From Pleodorina starrii (lineage: Eukaryota; Chlorophyta; Chlorophyceae; Chlamydomonadales; Volvocaceae), in assembly GCA_030267565.1 (NCBI GenBank), contig BRXU01000005.1, forward strand, positions 62,001 through 126,000: DNA of 64,000 nt, in the 5' to 3' direction. The notes under the pieces were generated by a model that was not told the DNA's origin, ran no database searches, and was given only the letters and a program-made list of their open reading frames with translations. This document shows positions 34,480-47,279 of the stretch, piece after piece (the stretch's first letter is position 1; every line of letters starts with the position of its first letter). The translations under genes and the position numbers were made by a program.

Positions 34480-34668
34480 ACAAATGCCTAAAGGACAAAC
34501 GCAACCACCACCTCCCGATCAATGAAGCGGTGGAGGCCTCAAGGCTTGTGTGGATGGAAGAGATCTGGATGCCGGCTTCGGGCTTGGTCTGGCTTCACGC
34601 TGTGAGCTTAACCCCTTACGCAGCAGAAAAAGCCCCTCCCAGGGCGCGACCCTGGCATACGGAGCCTG

Positions 34669-35048
34669 TATGGAGTGCCGTACGGCACTCCATACCGCTC
34701 AAAAGGGCAAGATACGACAATGGATGGAACCACTGCAGCGTTGGACGGGGGAAGAGAAGCCACACCACACCACACAAGCGGGGGGAACCCGACCCACACA
34801 TACACACAGGCAGGCAAGGCAAGGCAAGGCATGGCAGGCACTCCCCATGGTGCCCGTAGCTTCGGAGGGTAAGAAGGGAGAGGACAGAGCATAGGGCAGC
34901 CAGGCAGGCAGACAGCCAGGCCGGCACTGTACTGCACTGTCGGGCTTCACGCTGTGAGCTTAACCCCTTACGCAGCAGAAAAAGCCCCTCCCAGGGCGCG
35001 ACCCTGGCATACGGAGCCTGTATGGAGTGCCGTACGGCACTCCATACA
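34669..35048. repeat. Palindrome-hairpin blocks in copy 3
   Basis: Two reverse-orientation copies of the blocks at 14010 and 14372. Palindromes centred on GTGCCGTACGGCAC lie near 34670-34698 and 35019-35050, each preceded by the CCAGGG/CCCTGG hairpin. Confidence 0.78.
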
Positions 35049-35109
35049 GCTCAGAAGGGCAAGATACGACATTGGATGGAACCACTGCAGCGTTGGACGG
35101 GGGACTGGG

Positions 35110-35530
35110 AGCCATACACACAGGCAAGGCACGGCACGGCAAGGCATGGCAAGGCAAGGCAAGGCACGGGAAGGGAAGGGAAGGCAAGGCACGGGAAGGG
35201 AAGGGACGGCAAGGCACGGCAAGGCACGGCAAGGCAAGGCAAGGCAAGGCAAGGGAAGGGAAGGGAAGGGGGAAGGGAAGGGGGAAGGGAAGGGGGAAGG
35301 GAAGGGGGAAGGGAAGGGGGAAGGGAAGGGAGATAGAAAATGATACCGCAGCGGGAAGGGGGAAGTGCGGAGGGGGAGGGGAGGGCTGGTGGGGAGGAGA
35401 GGGCGGGTGGGGGAGGCACTCGGCCTTCGCATACACACAGGCAGTGGCAGTGGCAGTGGCAGTGCAGTACAGTGCGGAGGGGTGGGCGGAGGGGGAGGAG
35501 AGGGCTGGTGGGAAGGAGAGGGCTGGTGGG

Positions 35531-35579
<49 letters not shown>

Positions 35580-36025
35580 CACTCGGCCTTCGCATTCACA
35601 CAGGCAGTGGCAGTGGCAGTGCAGTACAGTGCGGAGGGGTGGGCGGAGGGGGAGGGGAGGGCTGGTGGGGGAGGGATTCGGCCCAAACATACACACAGGC
35701 AAAGGCAAGGCAAGGCAAGGCAAGGCAAGGCAAGGCAAGGCAAGGCAAGGCACGGGAAGGCAAGGGAAGGGAAGGGGGAAGGGAAGGGGGAAGGGAAGGG
35801 GGAAGGGAAGGGAGATAGAAAATGATACCGCAGCGGGAAGGGGGAAGTGCGGAGGGGGAGGGGAGGGCTGGTGGGGAGGAGAGGGCTGGTGGGGGAGGCA
35901 CTCGGCCTTCGCATACACACAGGCAGTGGCAGTGGCAGTGGCAGTGCAGTACAGTGCGGAGGGGTGGGCGGAGGGGGAGGGGAGGGCTGGTGGGAAGGAG
36001 AGGGCTGGTGGGGAGGAGAGAGAGA

Positions 36026-36065
<40 letters not shown>

Positions 36066-36567
36066 CACTCGGCCTTCGCATTCACACAGGCAGTGGCAGT
36101 GGCAGTGGCAGTGCAGTACAGTGCGGAGGGGTGGGCGGAGGGGGAGGGGAGGGCTGGTGGGGGAGGGACTCGGCCCAAACATACACACAGGCAAAGGCAA
36201 GGCAAGGCAAGGCAAGGCAAGGCAAGGCAAGGCACGGGAAGGCAAGGCAAGGCAAGGCAAGGCAAGGCAAGGCAAGGCAAGGCAAGGCAAGGCACGGGAA
36301 GGCAAGGGAAGGGAAGGGGGAAGGGAAGGGGGAAGGGAAGGGGGAAGGGAAGGGAGATAGAAAATGATACCGCAGCGGGAAGGGGGAAGTGCGGAGGGGG
36401 AGGGGAGGGCTGGTGGGGAGGAGAGGGCTGGTGGGGGAGGCACTCGGCCTTCGCATACACACAGGCAGTGGCAGTGGCAGTGGCAGTGCAGTACAGTGCG
36501 GAGGGGTGGGCGGAGGGGGAGGGGAGGGCTGGTGGGAAGGAGAGGGCTGGTGGGGAGGAGAGAGAGA

Positions 36568-36600
<33 letters not shown>

Positions 36601-37105
36601 GCACTCGGCCTTCGCATTCACACAGGCAGTGGCAGTGGCAGTGGCAGTGCAGTACAGTGCGGAGGGGTGGGCGGAGGGGGAGGGGAGGGCTGGTGGGGGA
36701 GGGACTCGGCCCAAACATACACACAGGCAAAGGCAAGGCAAGGCAAGGCAAGGCAAGGCAAGGCAAGGCAAGGCAAGGCAAGGCACGGGAAGGGAAGGCA
36801 AGGCAAGGCAAGGCAAGGCAAGGCAAGGCACGGGAAGGGAAGGGAAGGGAAGGCAAGGGAAGGGAAGGGGGAAGGGAAGGGGGAAGGGAAGGGGGAAGGG
36901 AAGGGAGATAGAAAATGATACCGCAGCGGGAAGGGGGAAGTGCGGAGGGGGAGGGGAGGGCTGGTGGGGAGGAGAGGGCTGGTGGGGGAGGCACTCGGCC
37001 TTCGCATACACACAGGCAGTGGCAGTGGCAGTGGCAGTGCAGTACAGTGCGGAGGGGTGGGCGGAGGGGGAGGAGAGGGCTGGTGGGAAGGAGAGGGCTG
37101 GTGGG

Positions 37106-37152
<47 letters not shown>

Positions 37153-37590
37153 CACTCGGCCTTCGCATTCACACAGGCAGTGGCAGTGGCAGTGCAGTAC
37201 AGTGCGGAGGGGTGGGCGGAGGGGGCGGGGAGGGCGGGTGGGGGAGGGATTCGGCCCAAACATACACACAGGCAAAGGCAAGGCAAGGCAAGGCAAGGCA
37301 AGGCAAGGCAAGGCAAGGCACGGGAAGGCAAGGGAAGGGAAGGGGGAAGGGAAGGGGGAAGGGAAGGGGGAAGGGAAGGGAGATAGAAAATGATACCGCA
37401 GCGGGAAGGGGGAAGTGCGGAGGGGGAGGGGAGGGCTGGTGGGGAGGAGAGGGCTGGTGGGGGAGGCACTCGGCCTTCGCATACACACAGGCAGTGGCAG
37501 TGGCAGTGGCAGTGCAGTACAGTGCGGAGGGGTGGGCGGAGGGGTAGGAGAGGGCTGGTGGGGAGGAGAGGGCTGGTGGGGCAGGCAGCC
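35110..37590. repeat. Purine-rich compound repeats, about 4.5 units of 475-551 bp
   Basis: Each unit carries (GGCAA)n, (GGGAA)n, GAGATAGAAAATGATACCGC (at 35331, 35813, 36355, 36906, 37381), CACTCGGCCTTCGCATACAC, (CAGTGG)n and (GA)n. Unit starts are spaced 482, 542, 551 and 475 bp. Copy 1 has a single counterpart (about 12010-12460), so the block expanded in copy 3. The very long Ser/Leu/Pro and Gly/Arg frames here are repeat artefacts. Confidence 0.9.
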
Positions 37591-37943
37591 AGGCAAGGCA
37601 ATGTACGGCACTGTACGGCACGCGCACCCGTCCCTCCGCAGAACACAAGCAGCACTGCACCCCTCATCCCATGACTCACCATGGGCCAGTGGCTGAGACG
37701 GGCTGGTGGGGAGGAGAGGTGGCGGGGGAAGGGAAGTCACATCACACCACACCACACCACACCAGCCCAGCTCCAACCATGCATCCAGCCCAGCCTGCCA
37801 GCCATCCATGCAGGCCACCAGCCTTCCGCTGCGACACGCCATCACGCCGATGCACAGCAGCGCCATGCTGCGGAGGGCAGGGTATTTGGGCGGAGGGGGA
37901 GGAGAGGGCTGGTGGGGAGGAGAGGCGGCGGAGAGAGAGGCGG

Positions 37944-38174
<231 letters not shown>

Positions 38175-39707
38175 TGCTGCGGAGGGCAGGGTATTTGGGT
38201 TTAGGGGGAGGGGGCAGGGGTTGGGTCGGTGGGTGGGCCCGAAGGGGGATGAGAAGAGGGCTGGTGGGGAGGAGAGGGGGCGGAGGGGTGGGGCGGAGGG
38301 GAAGGGAAGTGGCAGTGGCAGTGGCAGTGGCAGTGGAAGGGAAGTGGCAGTGGAAGGGGAAGTGGCAGTGGAAGGGGAAGGCGAAGTGGAAGGGGTTCGG
38401 GGACAGCTGCTGCGTCTGCGGCTGTGTCACTCTTCCAAAGCAACCCACATTGCAAGGCCAACCCACATTGCAAGCCCAACCCACCTTGCCTTGCACGATC
38501 GACGCGCCGAGGAAGCCGCGAGGTCCAGCAAGGCTCGACCTTCCTGCACGTCGTTTAGGCAAGCAAGCAAGCAAGCAAGAAAGAAAGTCAGCAAGCCAGC
38601 CAGCCAGCCAGTCAGTCAGCAAGCAAGCCGTGTGCAGCATCACCTCGCGAGATGCCCGGAGCCCAGCCCGCAATTCCGCAATTCCTGACAACAGCTCCTA
38701 CCTACCTACTGATCAAGAGAAGAAGATCACTACGGAAAAGGCCCAGCTCAAGCAGAGGTGGACGCAGCGGAGAGTCGAGGTTGCCGTCAGTCATTGAAAC
38801 TTATGGTACCAAACTAAACCTCGCTAAGTATTGTTACTATCAAGAAAGAAAGGTAATAGCAGAAGTTGTAATATTATTGTCTGCAAAGCGTTTCTGCACA
38901 GTCCAAAAGTTTGCTCACCCCTCCGCAGTACGGCGCACCACCAGAAAAACGACCTCGCGAGCCCGGACCCTTCCCGAGCCCTCAAAGAAATTATTGCCGT
39001 GAGGCCCACACAGGACCATAATTTGCGCAAATTTTACCATAAAATCCAGGATATCACAATTCATATGTCCAAAATTAATCCGCGTGCTGTGCACAAGCCT
39101 GGCTGCCAGCAAAATGTTAAGATGCCAATCAAGGGCCTTGCACACCCAGGCGTGCCCACGCCAGATCTCACCAGGCGCCACGTTTCAGCCCGAGACCCCG
39201 CTGGAGGACACCTTCAGCATGACTAGTCGCACATTTTAGATGGGGTGTTGGCGGCCTGGCACCCTGCCCCAGGGCCGTTCCGTGCCTGTCCTACCCCAGA
39301 TCTTTTGGACGTAGTATTCCTTTTGCGCATCTGCTTCGGCAGAGTTATTATGAATAGCTTGAAAAAAATTATGGCCGGGTGGGTTTCTGCTATGGTGTCG
39401 TTTTTTTTGTGGGTTGGGTCGTTGCGCCCCGCTGGCTGGGCGGCGGCCTCGCGCGCCCAGCCAGTCCAACGGCTTAGTCAACCGCCCGCCCTGCCCTGCC
39501 CCTGCCCAAAACATTCTCTCGACCGGCACAGCACCACCGCTTATCATAATAATAATAGTAGTAACACATGATATATATATCTTATACTATATATGATTGC
39601 TGCTGCTTGCTACTTGGCTGCTTGCTTATTTGACTACTAGATAGCTCGATCGGTAGCTGCTGCTATCAAACTCGGGCGGCTGCTTTACTTTTGATCGCGC
39701 GCGCGGC

Positions 39708-39723
39708 ATCATCATCATCATCG

Positions 39724-39779
<56 letters not shown>
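39708..39779. repeat. (CAT)n microsatellite, copy 3
   Basis: Reverse-complement counterpart of the ATG arrays at 10236 and 32505, but clearly shorter (about 24 triplets). Confidence 0.95.
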
Positions 39780-39905
39780 GCGAGAGGGCACGATTTGCTT
39801 TTGTCTCGTGCGTCGCAGACAGGCAGGCAGGCAGGCGGGAAGGCAGCAGCAGCAGAGCAGATACAGTAAAACAGGCGCACATACAGCTTTGCCGCAGAGA
39901 CAGAC

Positions 39906-39910
39906 ATGGC

Positions 39911-39957
<47 letters not shown>

Positions 39958-41879
39958 CAAACGACTGCTGCTGGCGCTCCTCCGCCAATTTGCAAACGCC
40001 GTCGTCGCAAAAGCTGCCGCTGCTGCAGCTTGGTTCGCCTGCAGCAGCAGCAGCCGGCCGCTTCCTGCCCAAGCACGCGATTGCCTCGCCGCCCAAAGGG
40101 CGCGCTCGCGGGCGTTCCGGCAACCGCTGCCGGCGGCACCGTGATGATGGTGGTGACCACCGCGGCCAGCAGCAGCACCCTCCCCGCAGCAGCATCCCCA
40201 TCCTCGCGTCGCCGTCGCAGCAGCCACCTCATCAGCAGCAGCCACCTCATCAGCAGCAGCCACCTCATCATCAGCCTCCGCGGCCGTCCCCGCCGTCGCA
40301 GCCGACACCGCGGCGGGCGGGGTTGACGGCGCTCTCGCCAAGCGGTGTGTCCGGCGCAGCAGTGTGCACCGCTGTCCACTGGCTGCAAGAGCTCCGAGGT
40401 GGCCGCTACGGCCACGAACGCTGCTGCCGCTCCTGCCGCTCCTGCTGCTGCTTCCACCGTAGCCTTCGCCCTTCTCCGCCGACGCCGCACGCCCGCCACG
40501 CTGTCGCCCAAGCGGTGCGCCTGCTGGCGGACATGGGCGCGGCGCTGCCAAGTAAGCGCCGCCGCGTCTCGCTGGACGACGCGCCGTCCTTCCTGCACGC
40601 GGCGCTGTGGCTGGTCAAGGCCACGGGCGGCACCGTCACGCTGGTCGTGGCGGAAAACGCGCTGCTCGTGATGCAGCCGCCCGTCGACGAAGCCGCGCCG
40701 CTGCGGTCACCCTGCCTCGAGCCGCTGGCGCCTGCTGCGGAGGAGAAGGAGGACGAGGAGGAGGACGAGGAGGAGGACGCGGCGGTGGCGGCGGCGGCGG
40801 TGGCGACTGCGACGTCGGCGACTGCGGCGGTGGAGAAGGAGGCGGCGGCGATGTCGGCGACTGCGACGGCGACGCCGGCGACTACTGCGACGTCGACGGC
40901 GGGCAGGCTGCGCACTGCTCCCAGGGCGGCGGCGAGGCGGGCTGCGAAGGTCATAGCCGATGCAACGGCGGGTGGCCGACGCCCCTGCCACCGCCACCCT
41001 CTCAAGCGCAAGGCGGACGACGTGGTGGAGGCGGCGGCGGCGACGGCGATGGCGATGGAGACGGCGACGGCGACGGAGAAAGAGCAGGACGACGCGGTGC
41101 AGCTGCGGCAGCGTCGGGTGGCGATGGAGTTGGCGGTGAAGGCCGCGCAGCGTGCCGGCCACAGCTACTTTACACCCGCCCGCGTTCCCCGGGCCGAACG
41201 CGGTGCTGACGTCGTCCTCCGCGGCGGCCACACTGCGCTGCGGGTTAGGCGTGGCGGGGCGGTGCAGGTGGATGCGGAGGGGGCGGCGGAGGCATGGGTG
41301 TGGGCGCACCGGGCCTCGCTGTGGGCGGTGGGTGGTGCACCCGAGGGGGGCTGTGTGCGCGTGCCGCTTGCGCCCACGGCGGCGGCGGTGGCGGCAGTGG
41401 CGGCGGCGGCGGGTTCGGGCGCTGGTGCTGGTGGCGGGGGTGGTGGCGGCGGGGGTGGCGGGGGTGGTGGTGGCGTCGGCGGGGGTGGCGGCGGCGGGGG
41501 TGGCGTCGGCGGGGGTGGCGGCGGCGGGGGTGGCGGCGGCTGGAAGCATGTGGATGCTCGCGAACACGCAACGACAGCAGCCGCCGAGGGTACGCAGAAG
41601 GAAGCCGTAGCCATGCACATTTGTGACAACGCACGATGCATCAACCCGCTGCACCTGCGGTGGGGATTTAGGTCGGTTAACGCCGCCCGCTCCACGGCGG
41701 CGCACGAGTGGCTGCTGGAGTGCGCGAGTGTGCCTGCCCGTGAACCCGTCACCTCGCCGGGGCCCGCAGAGTCGGCGTGGCTGCCGGGGCTGGCGGCCCG
41801 GCCGCAGCGTGAAGCCGTTCCGCTTGCTGTGGCCTTTGCGGCACCGCCCCCACCGCGCGCCGTCGAGCTGGGCGATTAA
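39906..41879 (+). CDS. HNH-A: HNH endonuclease-like protein, copy 3
   Basis: A 657-codon frame from ATG at 39906 to TAA at 41879. It has six more N-terminal Gln codons than copy 1 and is otherwise the same through the HNH motif (CDNARCINPLHL) and the C-terminal VELGD. Maintenance of the frame in three copies, including across polyGly and polyQ expansions that change only by whole codons, supports coding. Confidence 0.73.
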
Positions 41880-42224
41880 CTGTGCGTGTTTGTGTGATTG
41901 TGCGTGTTTGTGCGTGTTTGTGCGTGTTTGTGCGTGTGTGTTTGGTGCAGTTGGGGGCACGCAATATGGGTGGGGCAAGGCGGGGGGGGGGGGCCCGCCG
42001 ACGACACCCCTGTACATGAGTGCACGCAGTGCCACACACACACACACATCCCCCACTGCCCCGGCTGTTTGGGGGGCTCGGCGACCGGTCAATGCGGGCC
42101 GGCGCCCGCGCGCCGCGGTTATTCGGGGTGCTACGCAAGTGGAGAGGGTGGTAGGGCGGCGTGCGGTGCGGGGTGGGGCGCGGAAGGCGCAGAACCGTGG
42201 CCGAAACCCCCCGCAATGAGTACT

Positions 42225-42270
42225 CCCTAAAAACCCTAAAACCCTAAAACCCTAAAACCCTAAAACCCTA
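42225..42270 (-). repeat. Interstitial telomere repeat (CCCTAAAA)n
   Basis: CCCTAAAAA followed by four CCCTAAAA units, immediately after GAGTACTC, the end of element copy 3. It is the reverse complement of the junction at 7797-7813, so element polarity relative to the telomere repeat is conserved. Confidence 0.92.
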
Positions 42271-42560
42271 GAACCACAACTGAAAAACCCTAGAACCACA
42301 ACTTGAAACCCTAGAACCACAACTAAAAAACCCTGGAACCACAACTGAAAAACCCTAGAACCACAACTGAAGAACCCTAGAACCACAACTGAAGAACCCT
42401 AGAACCACAACTTGAAACCCTAGAACCACAACTTGAAACCCTGGAACCACAACTTGAAACCCTACAACCACAACTTGAAACCCTAGAACCACAACTGAAA
42501 AACCCTACAACCACAACTTGAAACCCTAGACCACAACTGAAAACCCTAGAACCCATGCAA
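42271..42560. repeat. Telomere-derived 20-22 bp repeats
   Basis: About 13 units of AACCCTAGAACCACAACTTG or the variant with ACTGAAAA. Each contains one CCCTA telomere core plus an invariant AACCACAACT spacer. It appears to derive from telomere sequence that acquired an insertion and was then amplified. Confidence 0.85.
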
Positions 42561-45500
42561 ATAACCACCCTAAAGCACCTAAACATGTCTGTTACCCTGA
42601 AAAAAACCTGAAAACCTGAAATTAAATAATAAAGCCTTTAACCCCACAGCATTGCATATGCAACAGTTACCATGGCCCGCTTGCTCTCATTCATCAATGG
42701 CTTGTCAATAATACCTTTGACTGTTACCACAATTAAAAAAGCCAGCAAAATTTATACCTGCCTCACCTCTGCCCAACCTCTGCCCAACCTCTGCCCCACC
42801 TCTATCACCTCTGCCCCCTATCCTGCCCACCTCTGCCCCACCTCTGCCCCACCTTTGCCCCACCTACATCCTATCTTCTTTCCCCCTTCTGGCCCATCAC
42901 TGTCCCACATCTGCCCCAGCTTCTGCCCCACCTCTGGCTCCCCTCTGCCCCACCTTCTGTCCCACCTCTGACCCACCTTCTGCCCAACCTCTGCCCAACC
43001 TCTGCCCAACCTCTGCCCAACCTTCTGAACATCCTTTGCCCCCCTCTGTCAGAAACCCTGAGAGCCTGAGAGCCTGATGAGAGCCTGAGAGCCTGAGAGC
43101 CTGAGAGCCTGAGAGCCTGATTGACATATACATAATCAAGCTGTATACCTCATAGAGTATGAAGTTAGACACATGTTTCCTATTCTTATGAGTGTGAGAG
43201 TAAACACATGTTTATGGGAACTGAACTCATGACTTCTTAAGGGCTTAAAGCACCCATTTATGTGCTTATCAATTATTTGGAACTTTACAGATGTGCAGCA
43301 TCCACCCAGCTACAGTGACAGGCTCATGACCAGCCCCAACCTTAAAGGGTCATACCTCCTTCAAAAAGGGGGGTAGTAAGGTATCCTAAAAATATATTAT
43401 TAATCCACCCTTGAAGATCTTTCCAAAAGTGCTGTTGTTACTCGATTCTATGGAGGAGAATCGTAGGAAGACCCCTCTTAAGGTTTTTGGGGTCTGGGTG
43501 TGATCCTTAAACTGATTTCCACTTACCCTTGAACATTGTGATTAGGTCCTGTATAATCCGCACCGAGCACAGGGGCTGCATGACCAAACTGGGCTCTGAT
43601 GATCAGCTCCTCACTCTGGATGTATGCTCCATGGGTCCACAGTTTTGCCTGCTGAGGGGACGACACCAGAGACCAGCATACATGGCCTTAGCATCACACA
43701 GCACCTCTTCATCAGGGACCAAGAAAGGGCAGTTTGTATAGTTGCAGAAATCTGCAAATGGGTCACCATCAGCAATCTTAACCCCAACACAACTAACTCG
43801 TCTACCTAACTCATAAAGTGAATATAATCTGGTGACATGGGAATGCACTGCCATCACTAAAGGGGACACCACAAATGGTTACCACCCCAATAAGGGCAAT
43901 GCACTAGTATGAATCCCCCGTCAGCCCCCGCCCTCCCCTCACCTTATAAATTAGGCGTAGAATGGGCCCCACCTAATAAGGTGAGGAGTCATGACTGGAT
44001 GGTCTCAAAGGACAACTGGCCATGCAGGGCTGTTGAATAATCCATCCCCAGCACCGGTGCACCATGCACGCATGGAGGCTGATGGAATCCCAGACGAACA
44101 GAAATGGCACATGATAGCCACCTGATGAAACAGCAACAGCAACACAGATGGGATACCAGATCCTCAAGGTGACCCAATGACAATGTCTCCCATGGCAGAA
44201 GTACATTGATATCAACAATCAACCAGGTCATAACCCCGACTAGGACAACAATCCACCAGCAGGTTGATACACTATCCAGATTGGTGAACCATGAAGGCCC
44301 ACGCACACGCACTGTTATGAACCATGGGATGGAAACCTAACCAGGACATACCTGAAGGAGTTCAAGCCACCGGGCTGGCATAGTGTACGATCCCCAGGGT
44401 TACTGTGTCAGCCACATGTTGGCCAGCGCTCCTCCGCTCCTCTGCTGCAGCCTGTGGCTCAGTTATTATCTATTTAGACACCCAGCAGCAGAAACATCCG
44501 GATGAACACTCTTGAATTGCAACTGTTGGTGTCTTTCGTTGATTGTGAAGGATGCTACACCTCCTCCTGTGATATCAGGACAGTGGATGGGGGCACCTAA
44601 GTTCAAGGAAATCCATTATTAGTGGAGGCAGGCTTATGATTCATTGATGACACACCTCATGATGAGCACGTGTTCATGTACGATCGCATTTCCTCGCAAA
44701 TTGCAAGTCACAATTTCAACGTGCACGAACAGCGTCGCGCACGCTCCGCTATGCTCCGCAACGCCATAAGTCGCGCGCGTGCACCATCGCATTTTCGCTG
44801 CAAGCAGCACGTCGCAAGTTGCAATTTAACGTGCACGATTAAAGTCGCGCGCGCGTCCTTGTGCATGTGCAATGCAACGCCGTGCTCCGCTACGCTACGC
44901 TACATACGCTGTGCAACGCAACGCCCCCCTAAGTAGCACGCGAAAACGATTGCATTTTCGTTGCAAGTCACAAATCGCGTGCAAGTGTATGCACAATTGA
45001 AGTCGCGCGCGCGCCTCCTCGTGTGCAACGCAACACAACGCAACGCTACGCAACGCCAACGGATGGAACGGGTGCTATGGCATCCCGCGCCCGAAAGGGC
45101 GCGCACTTGTATGTACTCGCAACCGTTCACCGACGGGCCGGTCCGCCCATCACACACTCTGAGCGAGTGAAGCCGTTCCCCAACCCAACCCAATCGCTCT
45201 CACCATACATTCTGCTGAAAGCAATGAAACCTGCACACTTACATTACGAGCCTCCGTCGAGTACTTGACTGGACAGCGTCCCTTCACATCCCAACTGCCA
45301 TGCTGGCACCGCCCTCTCCTGGACACCTCTCCAATGGGTGCGCGCGCAAGCGGGTGCAAAGTATGACTGTCAAGCCACCCGCTACTGCAGTTCCTTCCTG
45401 TAAGCAAGCAAGTGCGACATACAACCGTTCCATGGCCGAGCGAATGGAAGCGACACTTCATTCCCTGGCGCTTCCTGTCAAATATGCGCTTTGATACAGT

Positions 45501-46800
45501 GTTAATGGCGCCATGTAAACAAACGGAAAAGTGCAAAAGATGAAAGATGGCGACAAGGAAAGGCAGTGCCTTAGGGCCGCCGCGACCTTACTTCATTCCA
45601 TGCACTCACCAGCACAACGCTAGCTCCAAATGATTGTAGGCCACTAGCAGGGCTGTCAAACTACTGCACGATGCGAACTGAGTGCAATCCTATTTATCAG
45701 AACTCTGGCGACATGCGCTGAGGAATGTAGCATGACGAAGCTAACCGAACTATTTGGACAGATTTTGTCATTGCATTACATCTTTTAAATAAATTTGATA
45801 AACTATCCACAAAGGCTTCAGCTCATCAAACATTAGAGCTGCTCGAGAAGGACAAAATATTCTACGGGCGACTTGTTACATATAAGCTACTTGCTATAAA
45901 CAACTTGCTGCGATTAACTACGAGCAACTTGCTATCTGAAGAGGGTTTTGCATCAAGTGAAACCTTACAGTGGGGTACCGTACATAACAGGTGGACGAAG
46001 GTGGATGACTCAGCAGCCGTACCAACCGCGCGAGGACGCTCGCACGCTCCAAGCTTCAGCCAGACGTGCTGAGCGCAACCGAAACCTCCTACAATTCTCC
46101 GACTAAGGCAATACTATACCTGCGGGAATTGACTGGGCCTAAAACAATGCTGTGCCAACGACCTGCAGCGCTGTATTAAATCCCTGCTGGTCCGTCCGAA
46201 GACACACTTGGGATTCACGAACGATACGTCGCCAACACCCTGCCCGATCGCACGACCTCGACATGTCAATGTGCATCGTACAGGGTGCGTGTTTGCCAGC
46301 ACTCGAACTCTACAGCACAAGGCGGGCCGGCACAAGCACGTCACACGATGCTTCAAACAGCTGTGCGGTCAGCTATGGAACGCCAAGCTTACGAGCCACT
46401 TTAAGGGTAGGTTTGGCACCTGGTATAAGTTCAGCACCGTACCACGTGGGGGCGACAGATACTGCCGCAGCTATCGAGGGCCCAGCCCCTGCAAATGCAT
46501 CGTGCGCATGCCTGGCAAGTGGCAACACCTACAAATGAACGAAACTAACCATTGCCAGCCAGCAGTACATCATTCACATCACGTCAAACGGTAGTGTGTG
46601 AGCCTCCTCCGCACGCCCCACCACCAAGCCATCCACCGTGCACAGTTCCTACATCTCTATGACCAATGATACCGGTACGTGGTACCGCCGCATCGCGCCC
46701 GTAGATTCGGTATTGTGTCTGCACTTATTTCACTTCCCGGGCGTACGTATCTACCTATTCAGATGCCCCGTCACTGTTGCTTATCGCTGCTGCTGTTGCT
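42561..46800. other. AT-richer unique region, no firm gene
   Basis: Contains CTCTGCCCAAC-type tandem repeats (42765-43025), GAGAGCCTGA repeats (43055-43122) and a stretch near 44700-45060 rich in CGCAACGC/CGCGCGC short repeats. A minus-strand frame at 43603-43872 (contains IADGDPFADFCNYTNCPFLV) looks protein-like and could be a fragment of a transposase-related gene, but no motif fixes the family. Base composition is noticeably less GC-rich than the neighbours. Confidence 0.35.
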
Positions 46801-47279
46801 GCATCTGCTGCTGCTAACTTCTGCTGTGGGCGGCACAAGTGCCCCTCGCCGCCAGAATCTGCTCCTGCTTGCCCTGATGCCACTCATCGCACTGGCGACT
46901 GAGCCGTTGGCCGCTCCGCAGCGCAGCAGCGACGACCTCAGGCAGCGGCAGCGGCGGCGCGCCGCTGGGCGTGCCGCCGCCGCCTCCAAAACCACCACAG
47001 CCGCCCCCGGCGGAGGTGGCACCGGCACCGGTGGTGGTGGTGGCCCCCTCCGGAAGGCCGGGCTGCTGTGGCTGGGTCGGCAGCGGCCTTCGCTCCTTAT
47101 AGCTGCTACACTTGTCCTGTGCGCAACAGCAGGAGGGATTGCACATGTTGAAAGCAAGAATCGGAACGCTTACACATCCACACATGCGGGCACATGTGGA
47201 TCGACGGGCAGCGGGTTGTTAGCCCCGAGGAACCCTCCAGCCCTTACGCACCCAACTAAGCCTTCCATTCCGTACGTAC

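Noticed and set aside
44670..45270. Short frames over CGCAACGC-rich DNA
   Set aside because: Short, Arg/Ala/Cys-biased, overlapping on both strands and caused by simple repeats.
46763..47165. Plus-strand frame with a leucine-rich signal-peptide-like start (MPRHCCLSLLLLLHLLLLT)
   Set aside because: It is opposite a CAG/CTG run in the probable end of the minus-strand Kelch gene and continues as low-complexity sequence; kept only as a weak alternative.
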